64,000 nt of DNA. Source: Parasitella parasitica. Lineage: Eukaryota; Mucoromycota; Mucoromycetes; Mucorales; Mucoraceae. The position numbers were made by a program, and so were the translations under genes. Location of the stretch: the NCBI GenBank assembly GCA_025201805.1, contig MU619396.1, positions 1 to 64,000 of the forward strand. Direction: 5' to 3'. Below the pieces are notes generated by a model, which made no database searches, was not told the origin of the DNA, and worked only from the letters and a program-made list of their open reading frames with translations. The stretch's first letter is position 1, and each line of letters opens with the position of its first letter. Below are positions 37,194-48,603 of the stretch, piece by piece.

Positions 37194-37408
37194 ATCTTTC
37201 AGACATATATTGCGATTTACACCGAATGTATCAATAAAACATATGTAGAGAAATCCACCCCTTAAAAACTGATTTCCTAAAAAGAAATAACCATGACGAT
37301 ATGCTACAGAATGATGATACAAGACTGCAAATATGTCGAAGTTGTATATACATGACGAGAGTGATCAAAATTATACTAGTTTATTTACATATTTACATAT
37401 ACAATGTT

Positions 37409-38236
37409 TTATTTTCTAAACGATTTTTTCGAATCTGAAGAACCATTTCTTCGGTGATGTGGAATATTCTTGAGAGCTGAATTCAATTTTAACATGAACT
37501 TCTTAACGCGCTGCTGTTGCTGATGTTCTAATATATCTGGAATACTGCTTTCGCTGACCGGCCGTGAAATATCAAAGTCTTGTTCGCTGATGGCATATGT
37601 AGAAGTTGATCCACTATGTAGCGGAGAAAGAAGAAATGTTCCAGCTTTAGGTGATAACAAGAATGGACTATTCACAGAATTGGTTGTATTTACTGCTGTG
37701 CTGTGTCTTTTGGCAACTGTAGAGACGACTGGCTCTTGGAAGTGTATCATGGATGGAAGAGGAGGAGAGTTTGCTGAGAATTCTATTTGTTTTGGTGATT
37801 CAGTAATAATCTTGGCATCGCCATGTACAGGTGCTCGGCCTAATTTGACTCTAGTCTTTTGCCACCAAACAGGAGGGCATGTGGTTCCATTCTGCTCGTC
37901 ATGGACAGAAGGCCTCTGACGAATACTATTCTCCATAGTGCTAAATGTCGGTAAACTAGCTCTTCTTAATGCCAGTTCTTGTTCTTCTTGGTTCAGTTGA
38001 AGATAATCGTCGGATGTCAAGACATTCCTAGATGGAGAAATAGGTACTGATTGAGATCGACGTCTATTTCTTGTATTGGTGCTATTGGTAAGCAATTGCT
38101 GTGTTGCTAACCCTGATTGAAATACATAATACAGAACAGAACAGATCCAATAAATCTCGGACTGAACCAATGCCACACTTATGATAATGTAACTAGGGCT
38201 ACTCTTGCTTGATTTAGGATGAAGTGTAGACTTCAT
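37409..38236 (-). CDS. Unknown Ser-rich protein with one N-terminal hydrophobic segment (275 aa)
   Basis: A single open exon. Residues about 16-42 contain a hydrophobic stretch (YIIISVALVQSEIYWICSVLYYVFQ) and could be a membrane anchor. The rest is polar and Ser/Pro rich with RRRSQSVPISPS, LRRASLP and SPFLLSPKAGTFLLSPLHSGS, which look like basophilic and proline-directed kinase sites, and a basic Lys/Arg tail. No domain recognised. It converges with the permease (215 bp). Confidence 0.6.
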   Translation of the reverse strand: MKSTLHPKSSKSSPSYIIISVALVQSEIYWICSVLYYVFQSGLATQQLLTNSTNTRNRRRSQSVPISPSRNVLTSDDYLQLNQEEQELALRRASLPTFSTMENSIRQRPSVHDEQNGTTCPPVWWQKTRVKLGRAPVHGDAKIITESPKQIEFSANSPPLPSMIHFQEPVVSTVAKRHSTAVNTTNSVNSPFLLSPKAGTFLLSPLHSGSTSTYAISEQDFDISRPVSESSIPDILEHQQQQRVKKFMLKLNSALKNIPHHRRNGSSDSKKSFRK

Positions 38237-39711
38237 ATTTTGTAAAGTTTTTATTTCAAAAGAAAAAGTTTAAATTGAAAGAAGAAGGGAATATTTTACT
38301 TTCTGAAGTTTTTGATCTTTAACTCTTTTTATATCTGTTTTTGGTACTCTTTTAAATGTCAGTGTAGAAAATAAGAATTTTATCATTTTTTTACGGCTTT
38401 ACACAATCGAGATTAGTCATGATGCTTTATTATTATAAAAGTGATATGAACGGTGTGATGAGTTGGTCCACTCTACATTTTGACCCGAAAAAAAAAGTTG
38501 AAATCAATCAAACATCCACCATTTATCGGAATAAAAATATAGTGGGGGATACACCTCTGAACCCTCTCCAGGAATAAAGTCGCCGTCTTTGGTAACATTT
38601 GATATCAGACCCAGCAACAGAAAAGTTGTTTATGTTCTACGGTCGTATATATAAATCAAAGAGATACCGTATGCGGATTGCAATCCTGTGGCGAGATCTT
38701 GAGGTCAGGTAATAATCGATGCGGAAAAGTGCTGGGCAATAGTTCATGGATCGGTGCATTTACTTTCAAAGAAGGACAATTGCCAGGATTTAAAATACCG
38801 GGAGTTAAGAAATTCTTAAACGAAAGCAAGCAAATTGGTTATTGGTAGTGTTCTTTATATCAGTTGCTCATAATAAATAATTGCTCTTTTCTTTAAATCC
38901 ATAATCTGATGCCACACAGAAGAAAAAGAGTTCCTTCCTACTTGATTTGCTTTATTCAATGGTTTTTATCTGAACAATAACTACATATACAATGGCTACA
39001 AGATGTGTATACACGCAATATAATGTGGTTACATAATTGCCAGGCTTCTAGTTTTATCTTTTATTTTCAATAATCCTGTATAGACAGTCGTCAGTCATTC
39101 TAAACACAGAGAAATGAAAATTTAATCAATAGAAAAGGATAATACAATACGCAGAGCGTAGGACACCTTTATTCAGTGTATTTGCAATCCGTAGGGAAAA
39201 TCATATTTTCTTGCTGTCCGAATGAAAAAATCTTATTAATCAGAATATTAATTCTCGCAACTTTTTTTTTTGCTTGCACAATATTATATCAACATCACAT
39301 CTACAATGTGACGAGCACAACAATAGAGTTGATTAATCCGTCTGGATTTTGAACAAAAACATCACCAAATTGAGATGGTTAATATTCTAAATGTATTTTT
39401 CTGGAGTTTATGGTAATGAGAATAACCTTAATAAAACATAAAATTTACAAACAAAACAAAAAAAACTCCTATTTCTAGAAACCAAGATGGACAAATACAA
39501 TGGCAAATTCAGGGAATAGCTTACAATTAGTACAATATGGTATGAAATTTACTAAATAATATTGTTTTCATCCTGTCAATCAAAGTCTACTTTTTTCGCC
39601 CTCATCCAACATTTGCCTGAGCATTGCATAATGTATATCACGTGCTTTTGTTCTATCTTTTATTAACTAATTAGCTATTATAAAATTTAACATTTTATAA
39701 AAATAAGCAGT
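38237..39711. other. 1.5 kb intergenic region
   Basis: Mostly AT-rich with no assigned gene. One stretch (about 38657-38814) is open on both strands and is discussed as a possible remnant. The right end carries the tRNA-Lys(CUU) 5' flank. Confidence 0.4.
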
Positions 39712-39784
39712 GCCGGGCTAGCTCAATCGGTAGAGCGTGAGACTCTTAATCTCAAGGTTGAGGGTTCGACCCCCTCGTTCGGCT
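39712..39784 (+). tRNA. tRNA-Lys (anticodon CUU)
   Basis: A 73-nt cloverleaf with acceptor GCCGGGC/GTTCGGC, anticodon loop CTCTTAA (anticodon CTT, reads AAG) and T arm AGGGTTCGACCCCCT. No intron; the discriminator is T. D arm and anticodon stem are identical to the UUU gene at 190-262, so the two are related isoacceptors. Confidence 0.95.
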
Positions 39785-39787
39785 TAA

Positions 39788-39795
39788 TTTTTTTT
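39788..39795 (+). terminator. Pol III oligo-T terminator of tRNA-Lys(CUU)
   Basis: Eight T residues starting 4 nt after the tRNA 3' end. Confidence 0.75.
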
Positions 39796-40263
39796 AATTT
39801 TGAGACAATCGTGAGACGTTTTCAAGTCTCTTCTTTATTTAATAATGTCGACTTTTTTCAAGTCAACAAACTAGTATAATTAAAAAAAAAAAAAAAACGA
39901 AACAAGTATTTATAATCATTTTGCTTATATTATTGTAATTGATATAGATTCAACAGCTAAGCCCTTAATTACATTGCGATCATACCAGGTTTATAGAACA
40001 AACATGAGTACTATCGAAACATAATTGTTTTAAGTTCAATCAACAAATAATAATGAAAAGCACACCTTGATGTAAAATGAACGATCCGCTTTTATAATTA
40101 CATGCTATTAATAAAGTATATTTTGATAATTTTCGAGCTGTGAATACGGCAAAGAATTCACAAAATTGAGATAAAAATGGATATATACACACACAATTTA
40201 TGCATGAACTAGATACAATAAACAATTATGTTTTTGCATGTTGGAAAACAAACAAAATATAAA
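39796..40263. other. Intergenic, no gene seen
   Basis: AT-rich spacer after the tRNA, including an A15 run near 39883; it contains the 3' region of the leftward MFS gene. Confidence 0.5.
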
Positions 40264-42334
40264 TTAATCTGTGGTGGACCATTCCCAAGATAATACAGCA
40301 CTAATAACTGAAAAACCGGTAGCAAATTGGTAGACAGAGACGTAGTTTCCAAACATATCGTTATTTGGAGAACTGACCAAATACCCCATAAAAAGTACGC
40401 CTATTGCTGGGCCTAAGCTGCTGTATAAAGCTGCCATCCCCCCTTTCAATATCATTCTTTTTTGGTCAGTCAAAATAACAGAATCTACTTGATGCGCGGC
40501 TAATAACCAAATGGAATGAAAAGACAGACCTGATGAAATCACTTTAAGTTATACTGTAAATATAACTCTTTATCATGAGCTTACACTGCAAAAATTGTAG
40601 AATGAGAACGGCTACTTTGGTCAAGATGAATTCAGGCTGTAACCACGTGTAGGTATATGCGCATAAAACCAAAACAATGTGTGCAGTTCCGATGATCACT
40701 GGAAGCGAGAAACTCTGGATAATCTAGAATATCGTTATATATAAAAGCTACTTGATAATCATGACTTTCTGCTGTTCATCTTTCCACCACCCCTCCCCTT
40801 TCCTTCTCTGCCTTTCTCTGCGTGAGTTTGTGTATTCAACTATGTATCTCCTTTTCAAAATGACCTGGACTCCCTTTTTTCCGCAACCAAGCCTTACCTT
40901 AATAACTATTTTACTTGCCAAAAGCTCTGCAGATATGGTAATCAGGCCAATGATGCCAAGAAGATGCATGGGGAACTTCAAAATATCATGTAAATAGATG
41001 TAAAGCAAAGATTGAGTCATTCCGAACACTACGCCCAAACAAAGAATGGAGCATATAAATGATTTCAGTATCCATTTTGATTGCTGTTGATGGTGATGTG
41101 CTGCTATACTGCATTGATGATAGTAGTCCTCTTCTGCTGCTGTTGCTGTAGTATTTTGTATTTGGCTATTTTGGTGATAAGAGTGATGATTTTGATTGTA
41201 GCCTGGAACAAGTGTGATAAGTACAATAACTAGGGATTGTACTGGCGGGTACGGGAGTCGAGCTAGTTCAAATGATGTCGGCGAGTTTTCCAATTCGTAG
41301 TTAATTTGATGTGGATTGAATTGCTGTGGAGGATGGAAAGACGGTGGATGATTGGAAGGCATGATCGGATGGAAAAAGCAAGCAGAATCCTCATATTCTA
41401 CTGCAGCTGCAGGTGCAGCAGTGCAAGTTACATGTTGATAATATACATTTGTTGTGTTGTTTGTGAAATGCGATGATCCACTGCAAACACTAGTGGGCCT
41501 TGGCAATGGTCTGATGGATACAGAATTATTCGTTGTTGTCATGCGCTGCAACATGCTCGCATCTTCTTCAGAAATATGGGAAAGTTGTTCTCCAAATAAG
41601 CTGTACGGTTTATAACAAACATATGAGCTGGATGTTTCTGTTGGCTGTAGAGCATGTTTGGCTAAGGGTGTCGTTTCATCTATTTCGTTACAAACTATCC
41701 CCAATAAACTTAGGTCAGCAGGCTGAACTGTAGTAGACAATGATAGTAGAAACAGGATAACAGATCCAATCAATATAGTAACCATTAGCGTATCAAAATC
41801 ATGGTCATCATCCAATGACCATCCTATGCCCAACGTCATTATCGCAGACACCCACTTTCCATATTGTCTCTCTTTACCTTTAGTAACAAGATTGTTAACA
41901 CGAAATTTATGTATTTTATATGGTATGTGCTCACCATACAATATCTTATAATCACCCAATATTTTTATAATGGCACTGTCGATTAAAACCTCTAATGGCT
42001 GGTAAAATAACCCGTCAAATATTGACGAGATGATGGCCACAGGTAATGCAGCAATTGTTATCCAAGTTGGTGGTACAGATAGAATCAGGAGAATCCCAGC
42101 TGTTCCTATTGCGGTCAGAAGACCTGTAAAAACGCCATGCAAAGGTGTTCTATGGTCGACAAGATCAATCCAGAAAGCAGATGCTGGTACTCGTAGTAGT
42201 AATACGCAGGAAGTTAATAAAGAGATTGTTAAGACATCAAATTTTAGCATGTGAATATAGTATAGGCACAAGTATGGATGAATACTTGTGGTGGCAGCAT
42301 GAGCCATTGTCAATAGTTTTGTCCAAAATAGCAT
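40264..42334 (-). CDS. MFS transporter, MFSD6-like, with long central loop
   Basis: Exons 42334-41935, 41877-40898, 40723-40585 and 40529-40264 give 594 residues. An N-terminal bundle begins HPYLCLYYIHMLKFDVLTISLL, with DYKILYGKERQYGKWVSAIMTLGIGW at the equivalent of the MFS loop 2-3 motif; the C-terminal bundle has ICLGVVFGMTQSLLYIYLHDIL-like segments and LSFHSIWLLAAHQVDS. The roughly 170-residue loop between them is His/Gln/Pro/Thr rich. This resembles the MFS_1_like/MFSD6 group; substrate unknown. The 57-nt first intron has no stop and is a multiple of three, so the unspliced form is also open. Confidence 0.75.
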
Positions 42335-43071
42335 TGCTCTTACGGGAGTATATAAAATATAGAAAGATAAAGAAAAAAGAGATGTAGAAGGAAAAGAGAG
42401 AGAGAGGAAAAAAGAAGAAACTTTGAATATGTATGTATGTGATGGTACATAAATAAATAAAGAAATACAATTCTCACATTATGTGGAACATGTCAGTCAA
42501 TTAGTGCAAAGCTTTAGTAGACGTTGACAGGCACAGTCCAGCAGATCAGCATAACAAATGTGCATATGCAAAAGGCGTGCAATTTCGATGTGTCATCCTT
42601 TCCGTTCCAAACGCTAACTTGTATATTATACATTTTCGTATATTTATATCCTGTTTGAGATGTTTTCGCAAACCTTAAAAAATTGACGCAAATGACTTGC
42701 TATTTTGCTGCATAGTGCTATTTGAAGCTGTTTGCCCCTGAGCCAGAGTCGTAAAAAATACAGAAATCAGTGTGCCCCAGCTGTGTATCATTAATGCCGT
42801 TAATAGACCTAGTGAAATATTCACAGTGCACAATATGAACAGAAATGTGATATTTGTAGCTTGAAATCAGTTGTACTCTGTTTTTTTTTTGAGAAATTAA
42901 GTCAAGTATACTTTATTAAATTAAATAAATGGCAATAATACATAATAAATTGCATGCAAAAAGAGAAATCAGGAGAATATATGGTAAATAATAGGTGAAA
43001 TAGTGCAAGTTTTTTTTCCAGGAAGTGAATGAGGAGATGGGGAAAAAGAATGTGGGCGATAATAGTTTTTC
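42335..43071. other. Intergenic, no gene seen
   Basis: 737 bp between two leftward transporter genes; purine-rich near 42361-42422, the probable 5' leader of the MFSD6-like gene (CT-rich on its strand). Confidence 0.5.
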
Positions 43072-44954
43072 TTAGAATGCTAGACCTTTGTCTCTCTTGA
43101 TTTGTTTTAGATCAACGTCCTTCCACATTGCAACAGAAGCCCAAGTGATGGCATACATACAAGTGGCCGCAATCAACATATATCGCTGAGTCTCACTATA
43201 GGCCAGGTTTATAGCAATTTTTTCAGGGCTGCCAGCTGCATACGAGGATTGAACAGTGATTGAACCATAGATGGATTGTATATCACCTAAAGCGCTTGCT
43301 GGCAAGTACTTTGCAAGCTTGGTAGGGAAAATACCAGTCCACATGGCACCAGAGATAGCGGAACCAACTGCACTACCGATACTGATAATCATGTTTTCCA
43401 TAGACAACACGGCAGCAACAAATTGGTGAGATGAAACAGCCATGACAGTCATTTGCTCACAGATAACCAAAGTGCCACCGCCAAAAGCAATGAAGATTTG
43501 GCACATAACAATGAAGCCGATGTTGACATCAGGCTGGCGGAACATGATCATCAAACCAACGCCTAAAATTGTGATGGGAACACCGAAATAAAAGGCTTGC
43601 CATTTCAATCTACCGTTATACATGATGACAAGACCCATAACGAGAGACCAAACGGTAGAACCGATAGTATAAATATTCGTGATGTACGTAGCTTGACTGA
43701 CGCTCAAGCTGTAGACGACAATCAAGTAAGAGTAAAAGAAACTGTCCCATAAATACCAAGCAAGATACAGACTGGCAGCCATAGTGTATGTAAAGAACAC
43801 TGTTCTATCGGTCAACAAACTCCAAGGAATAAACGTAACAGGAGCTCCCCACTTTTCCCAGATACCAAAGGCAATGATAAGCAATCCACCGAAAATTAAG
43901 AAGCAGATAATCAATGGAGAATTCCATTGATTAGGCTGGTAAGAATACAAATTGAATGATAACAAGAATAATGCAAGACCAGCACAAATCAAAAGCAAGC
44001 CGATGACATCGAACTCTACAGCGTAGTAGTAACACGATTCTCTAATTGTTCTATTCGACTTAGGCTTGACAACAAGTCCAGCTTTGATAGCCTTGAGATA
44101 ATTGTAGTAGAACAGACCAAACAAGGGAGAGGACACAACAGGAATAATGATGGCCCAGATACCAAAGTTCCACCTGAAGCCAATGGTGTTGAGGATACTT
44201 TCAGCTGCAGGGCCATATGCCCACACTGTAACAATCCAAGGAGAAGCAGTAAAAGCAATCACGAAGGCACGGTTCTTGAGAGAAGTGGTATCAGCAATGA
44301 AGATAGTCTGAGTAAAGTAAATGGTAGAAGAGCCAACTGAATAGAACACTTGAGCAGCGCAGTAGGTGGTAACATTTTGACAGCCGGCCATCATAATCAG
44401 ACCTACAGTCATCGAACAAACCATAAGAGCAAAACCTTGGGGGCGACCCCAGACATTAAGGAGCTTTGCATAAGGCAAAACAATCAGGCCCGAAATCATG
44501 CTTGAAATAACCTGGGTTGTAGCTGTCAAAGAATGCTCCTGGAAAGAGCTCGTGACATAAGGAGTCAATGTACTGTTGATACCAGAAGATAAAGCCATAA
44601 TAAAAGAAAGAAGCCATATTCTGTTTAACTCATGTTAATGTATGTGAATGAATAAAAGCGCACTCAATGTCAAACTTACAAACCATAAGCCGTAATCAAG
44701 TGAGATTTGGACCAGACCTGCAAAGCAGCTTGCGCACTTTTTGCACCATATTGAAAATCTGTAGCGCTATCTTTATCGCTTGAATTATCTAGGCCATGAG
44801 AAGGGATATCTTCTTTTGTGTCCATGACAGAGTTACCATCACTCGCCACTCTTTTTTCATCGTGGACAGTTATAGTTGAGTCGACGGGAAGTTCTTTCTC
44901 ATCGGATTTCACGAGGGCAGCAGCCGGAAAGATAGAAGGCAGACTGAACTTCAT
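43072..44954 (-). CDS. Siderophore-iron transporter (MFS, ARN/SIT family)
   Basis: Exons 44954-44680 and 44620-43072 give 607 residues. A roughly 80-residue charged cytosolic N-terminus is followed by 14 predicted membrane segments. Family features are IWLLSFIMALSSGINSTLTPYVTSSFQEHSL at segment one, QVFYSVGSSTIYFTQTIFIADTTSLKNRA, WDSFFYSYLIVVYSLSVSQATYITNIYTIGS and the C-terminal MWTGIFPTKLAKYLP loop, all typical of Arn1/Sit1/Mir-type proton symporters for ferri-siderophores. Iron regulation is suggested by four ATCWGATAA sites upstream. Ligand specificity cannot be read from sequence. Confidence 0.9.
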
Positions 44955-45016
44955 AATAGGATATTTGAGAAGATTTTAAGATGAACAGAAGAAATTCAAT
45001 CTCTTTTTATACAAGA

Positions 45017-45025
45017 ATCTGATAA
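45017..45025 (+). promoter_or_regulatory. ATCWGATAA iron-type GATA site 1
   Basis: ATCTGATAA, 63 bp upstream of the siderophore transporter start. It exactly matches the published consensus of fungal iron-responsive GATA repressors (SREA, Sre1, Urbs1). Confidence 0.65.
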
Positions 45026-45051
45026 ATTTTATTTCAATAGTACCACAAGAA

Positions 45052-45060
45052 ATCTGATAA
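45052..45060 (+). promoter_or_regulatory. ATCWGATAA iron-type GATA site 2
   Basis: ATCTGATAA, 35 bp from site 1 in the same orientation. Confidence 0.65.
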
Positions 45061-45121
45061 TAAGTTAGTGCAATCTATAAATTTATTGGGACCAGTTGAT
45101 TTTCAGAAGGAAATAATCGGA

Positions 45122-45130
45122 TTATCAGAT
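45122..45130 (-). promoter_or_regulatory. ATCWGATAA iron-type GATA site 3
   Basis: TTATCAGAT on the plus strand (ATCTGATAA on minus), 70 bp from site 2. Three exact matches in 114 bp are far above chance. Confidence 0.65.
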
Positions 45131-45840
45131 CAAGGTTCCCCAAACTCTAATCGAAGTAGTACCACTATTCCAACGCAACTTCTCTTTTCTTGTGCGATAT
45201 TCCATAGCCTTGTATTACAGCCAATATTCGTGGAAAGACGTTCAAGTGTAACAGACGCATCTAATCTTTACAGGTTGACCTACTGGTGTTGATTACAATC
45301 AGAAAAATTGGAATTGATATGATTGCCAGCAGTAATATCTAAAGCAGACTATAAGAATTAGGACGTTACGTATACTAGAGCACACAAGATACATCTTAAA
45401 AATAATTACTGCTTTGCATAGACACGAACTTGTTTCGCTTAAAAATGAGCTCGTTTAACCGAGAAAGTGGACCCAGTTTCATTTGAAGATCAGTATCAGT
45501 AGATTATAAAAGCTTGGTTCGTCAGTAGATATGAAATTTAACATTTTTGTTATATAGAATACATCAAAATATTCGGCAGAACTTAATAATTGATCACAAA
45601 AAATATTTTGAAAAATTCTTTCCATTGTACTACATATCCATCATTTTTTTCTTACAAATCACCAAAAGTAACGGCGATGGATTTGCGATCGTTTAAGAAT
45701 CATATAACTCGATGCTTTTGAATTTTTGCTTGAGAATCACGTAACTTCTGTAAAAACTAAGATAGAGCAAAAAAGTAACATGTCAATGTTTCTATCCAGA
45801 CGGGGATCTTTGTATAGATTAAAGACAGACATATAAAAGA

Positions 45841-45849
45841 ATCAGATAA
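45841..45849 (+). promoter_or_regulatory. ATCWGATAA iron-type GATA site 4
   Basis: ATCAGATAA about 0.9 kb from the transporter and 1.2 kb from the esterase start. It fits the consensus but stands alone, so it is weaker evidence. Confidence 0.4.
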
Positions 45850-47058
45850 AGGAAGCACTCCATGTGTATGACCATACTCAGTTTTAGTTTGGAAACACAA
45901 GATTAGGCTCTTTCAATCATATATTCAGACCGAACGTCCCCGGTCTCTGGTTATTGGTGCTATTAAGCCTTCAAAAGTAATGAAATTGAGCCACGCTACC
46001 CTACCTGTTGGAATAGACGGAAGGGTTAAATTTTGACACAAGCGATTGCTTTCAGATCTTTATAATCTTTTAGTACAGTTTTAGAGTAGATATTCAATTT
46101 ATATGAATTTTTTTTAATGGATTGTTCATATTGTAAAACAACTAAGTGAAATTGTAAGATGACCTCAAAGTTTCAATCTTTCTTTCCAAGACTAGAATTT
46201 GGCATAGAAATACGTGGATGAACATTGATTTCTAAAGGCAGTTTGAGCAATACCCTTGGTTAGCTGATATAAAATGCATCGCTCGTATTCCTTATTTTTT
46301 GTGCAGAGTTATGTGTTATTTTGTGTGATATAAATAATAGACGTTTTAATTTGTTAATCCAAAAAAACCAATAATTTACACGTCGAGTATCGTCTTCATA
46401 GTTCGCTTATAAAGTAATTCAAAATCGAAAAAAATAGACTTCGTTAATACAATAAAATGAACGAAATTGAATACCCGTTTAGGCATATGCGATCTTAAAA
46501 TTAAGTGTTTCATGGAATTACCTAAAAGCTCACTTCACTGAATCCCACATCAAGGGTTCTACCAGCGGTTTCCACTCACCAGCTTTTATTTGAACTTATT
46601 ACCTTTGCTAAAAAAAACGGGACATGTTAAACAACAGGACTTAGTTAACCAGCAGGATTTGAGTTTAATGTGATTCGAAATTATAATAATTCGCAAAAAC
46701 TATAATTGATGGAGAATCTAGATACCTCAAATATACAGTTTGATTGAAAAGCTGCCAATGATGGTTACGATAGCAATTTGTTAACAGTGCAACTAGAAAA
46801 ATCGATATCGACATTGAATGATGCCAGCAGCAATCCCCTTATAATACTACTGTAGAGAGTCAAGCTTAACCAAGCTATTATTGACCACTGCACTGGAGAG
46901 GATCAAAGTCTATCCTTGTCAAGAATAGCTTGCTGTTAATTTTTAAATGTTTTACGGGATTCTAAAGATGCTTACACATTTGGGGCGAAAAATGTCTGGT
47001 CTACGATTCACACACGTTTTCGTTTTTTCTTTTTCTCAACTACGAAATAGCTGAAGCA

Positions 47059-48246
47059 ATGCAAATTCCAAACACGAAACACCCAATTCATCCTGTTTAT
47101 CAAGCAGTATGCGACGAGCATAAGGCTCAAATAGCAGCAGCCTTCCAGCTGATGGGTGGCGATAATGCCTCTCCTGAAAAGCATTATCAGGTTATTACGG
47201 AGCTTCGCGCTGCAGCAGACGAGTTTGCCAAAAGAGTACCTTTACCAGAAACCTGTCGATCCAGGCAAGAGGTTTTTGGTGGTCCCAATAACATAAAAAT
47301 TGGGACCACAGTTTTCAGACCCGTTGGTAGTGAAAACGAGGTATTGCCTGTTACACTTTACTTGTATGTTTCGTATACTCTTGCATTGCTTGTGAAACAC
47401 AAACTAACTGCTTAGATAGCCATGGCGGAGGCTGGGTATTAGGAAGCGCAATAACACACGCTAAAATTGCAACTGAAGTAAGTTGTATATCTCGAGAATA
47501 TGGAACAAAACAGGGCTGACAATCTTTTAGCTGTGTATCAAAGCTCACGCTGCAGTGATGCTTGTCGAATACAGCCTTAGCCCTGAGGTTCAATTTCCTA
47601 TTGCCAACGAGCAAAGTTTTGCTGCCTTGTGCTGGCTTCGTGAACATGGCAAATCGATTAATGTTAATCCCGATAAAATTACTGTAGCAGGAGATTCTGC
47701 TGGCGGCAACATGGCAGCTGTCATCTCAAGTAAGTCTTGAGAAAAAGGCAGGTACTTACCTTATATTAAGCTTGGTTTTGGATAGTGATGGCAAAAGATC
47801 GTGGTATGGAAGGGGCAATTAAGGCTCAAATTTTGATGTACCCTGCTGTTGGTGCAGACATGGACTTGTATGGATCATACAAAACCTACGGTGGTGGTGA
47901 ATGCTACCTTTCTATCAAAGAAGCAGAGAGATGTGCGGCTGCATATCTGCCCAAGCCAGCCATTGAGCTTAATAATCGTTATGCCACACCAATTTTGGCT
48001 ACAGAAGAGGAATTAAAGGGGCTACCACCTGCTTTAGTGTTGACGTGCGAGTGTGATATTCTTCGTGATGAAGGTGAAGCTTATGCTTCCAAGCTTCTTA
48101 CTGCTGGAGTATCCACAGTCGGCGTCCGAGTTTTGGGTACCATTCATGCTTTCATGACAACCCCAGTTCCTGACACACCTCAATATAACACTTCAATCAA
48201 GATGGTTTGTGATTTCATTCGAGAACATGTAGGATCTGCTAAATAA
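47059..48246 (+). CDS. Alpha/beta hydrolase, HSL-type esterase/lipase
   Basis: Exons 47059-47363, 47420-47477, 47531-47729 and 47786-48246 give 340 residues. The oxyanion motif is HGGGW (103-107), the nucleophile Ser177 is in GDSAGG, Asp278 is in CECDILRDEG and His308 in GTIHAF, completing the catalytic triad of the hormone-sensitive-lipase/arylacetamide deacetylase family. No signal peptide, so probably cytosolic. It hydrolyses short-chain or aryl esters in related proteins; the true substrate is unknown. It diverges from the siderophore transporter, so siderophore or acyl-ester hydrolysis is a possibility but only inference. Confidence 0.9.
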
Positions 48247-48603
48247 AGTATATTTCTCTACAATAAATGATTCCACTCAGTGCTACGGTCTTGAATTTAT
48301 TTGCAAAACATATACTTTATTCCCAAAAAAAAAAAAAAAAAAAAAAAAACCAGCTAAACTGTATGCAAGATTTTAACATTAATGATTACTCCAAATGACA
48401 ATCGCTTATTATTTTAATTTTCTTGATTGATTGTTTGTCTTCAAGAAAACTTGAGCACAAATAATAGGTAGCCATCATAAAATTACAGATATTTCACATC
48501 AAACCTGTAGTCAGAGTAAGGAAAATCGCATATACAATGCTCAATGTTTATTATCTAGTACGATTTGCTACTCCTTGCTTCGAGTAATTTTGTTTAAAGC
48601 GGT
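48247..48603. other. Convergent 3' region
   Basis: 357 bp between two stop codons with an A24 run at about 48326-48349. No gene seen. Confidence 0.45.

Larger units (their letters stand above)
44955..47058. other. 2.1 kb divergent region, siderophore transporter / esterase
   Basis: No gene was recognised. It carries the four GATA-type sites listed separately, with three of them close to the transporter. The rest is AT-rich with no clear repeat. Confidence 0.55.
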
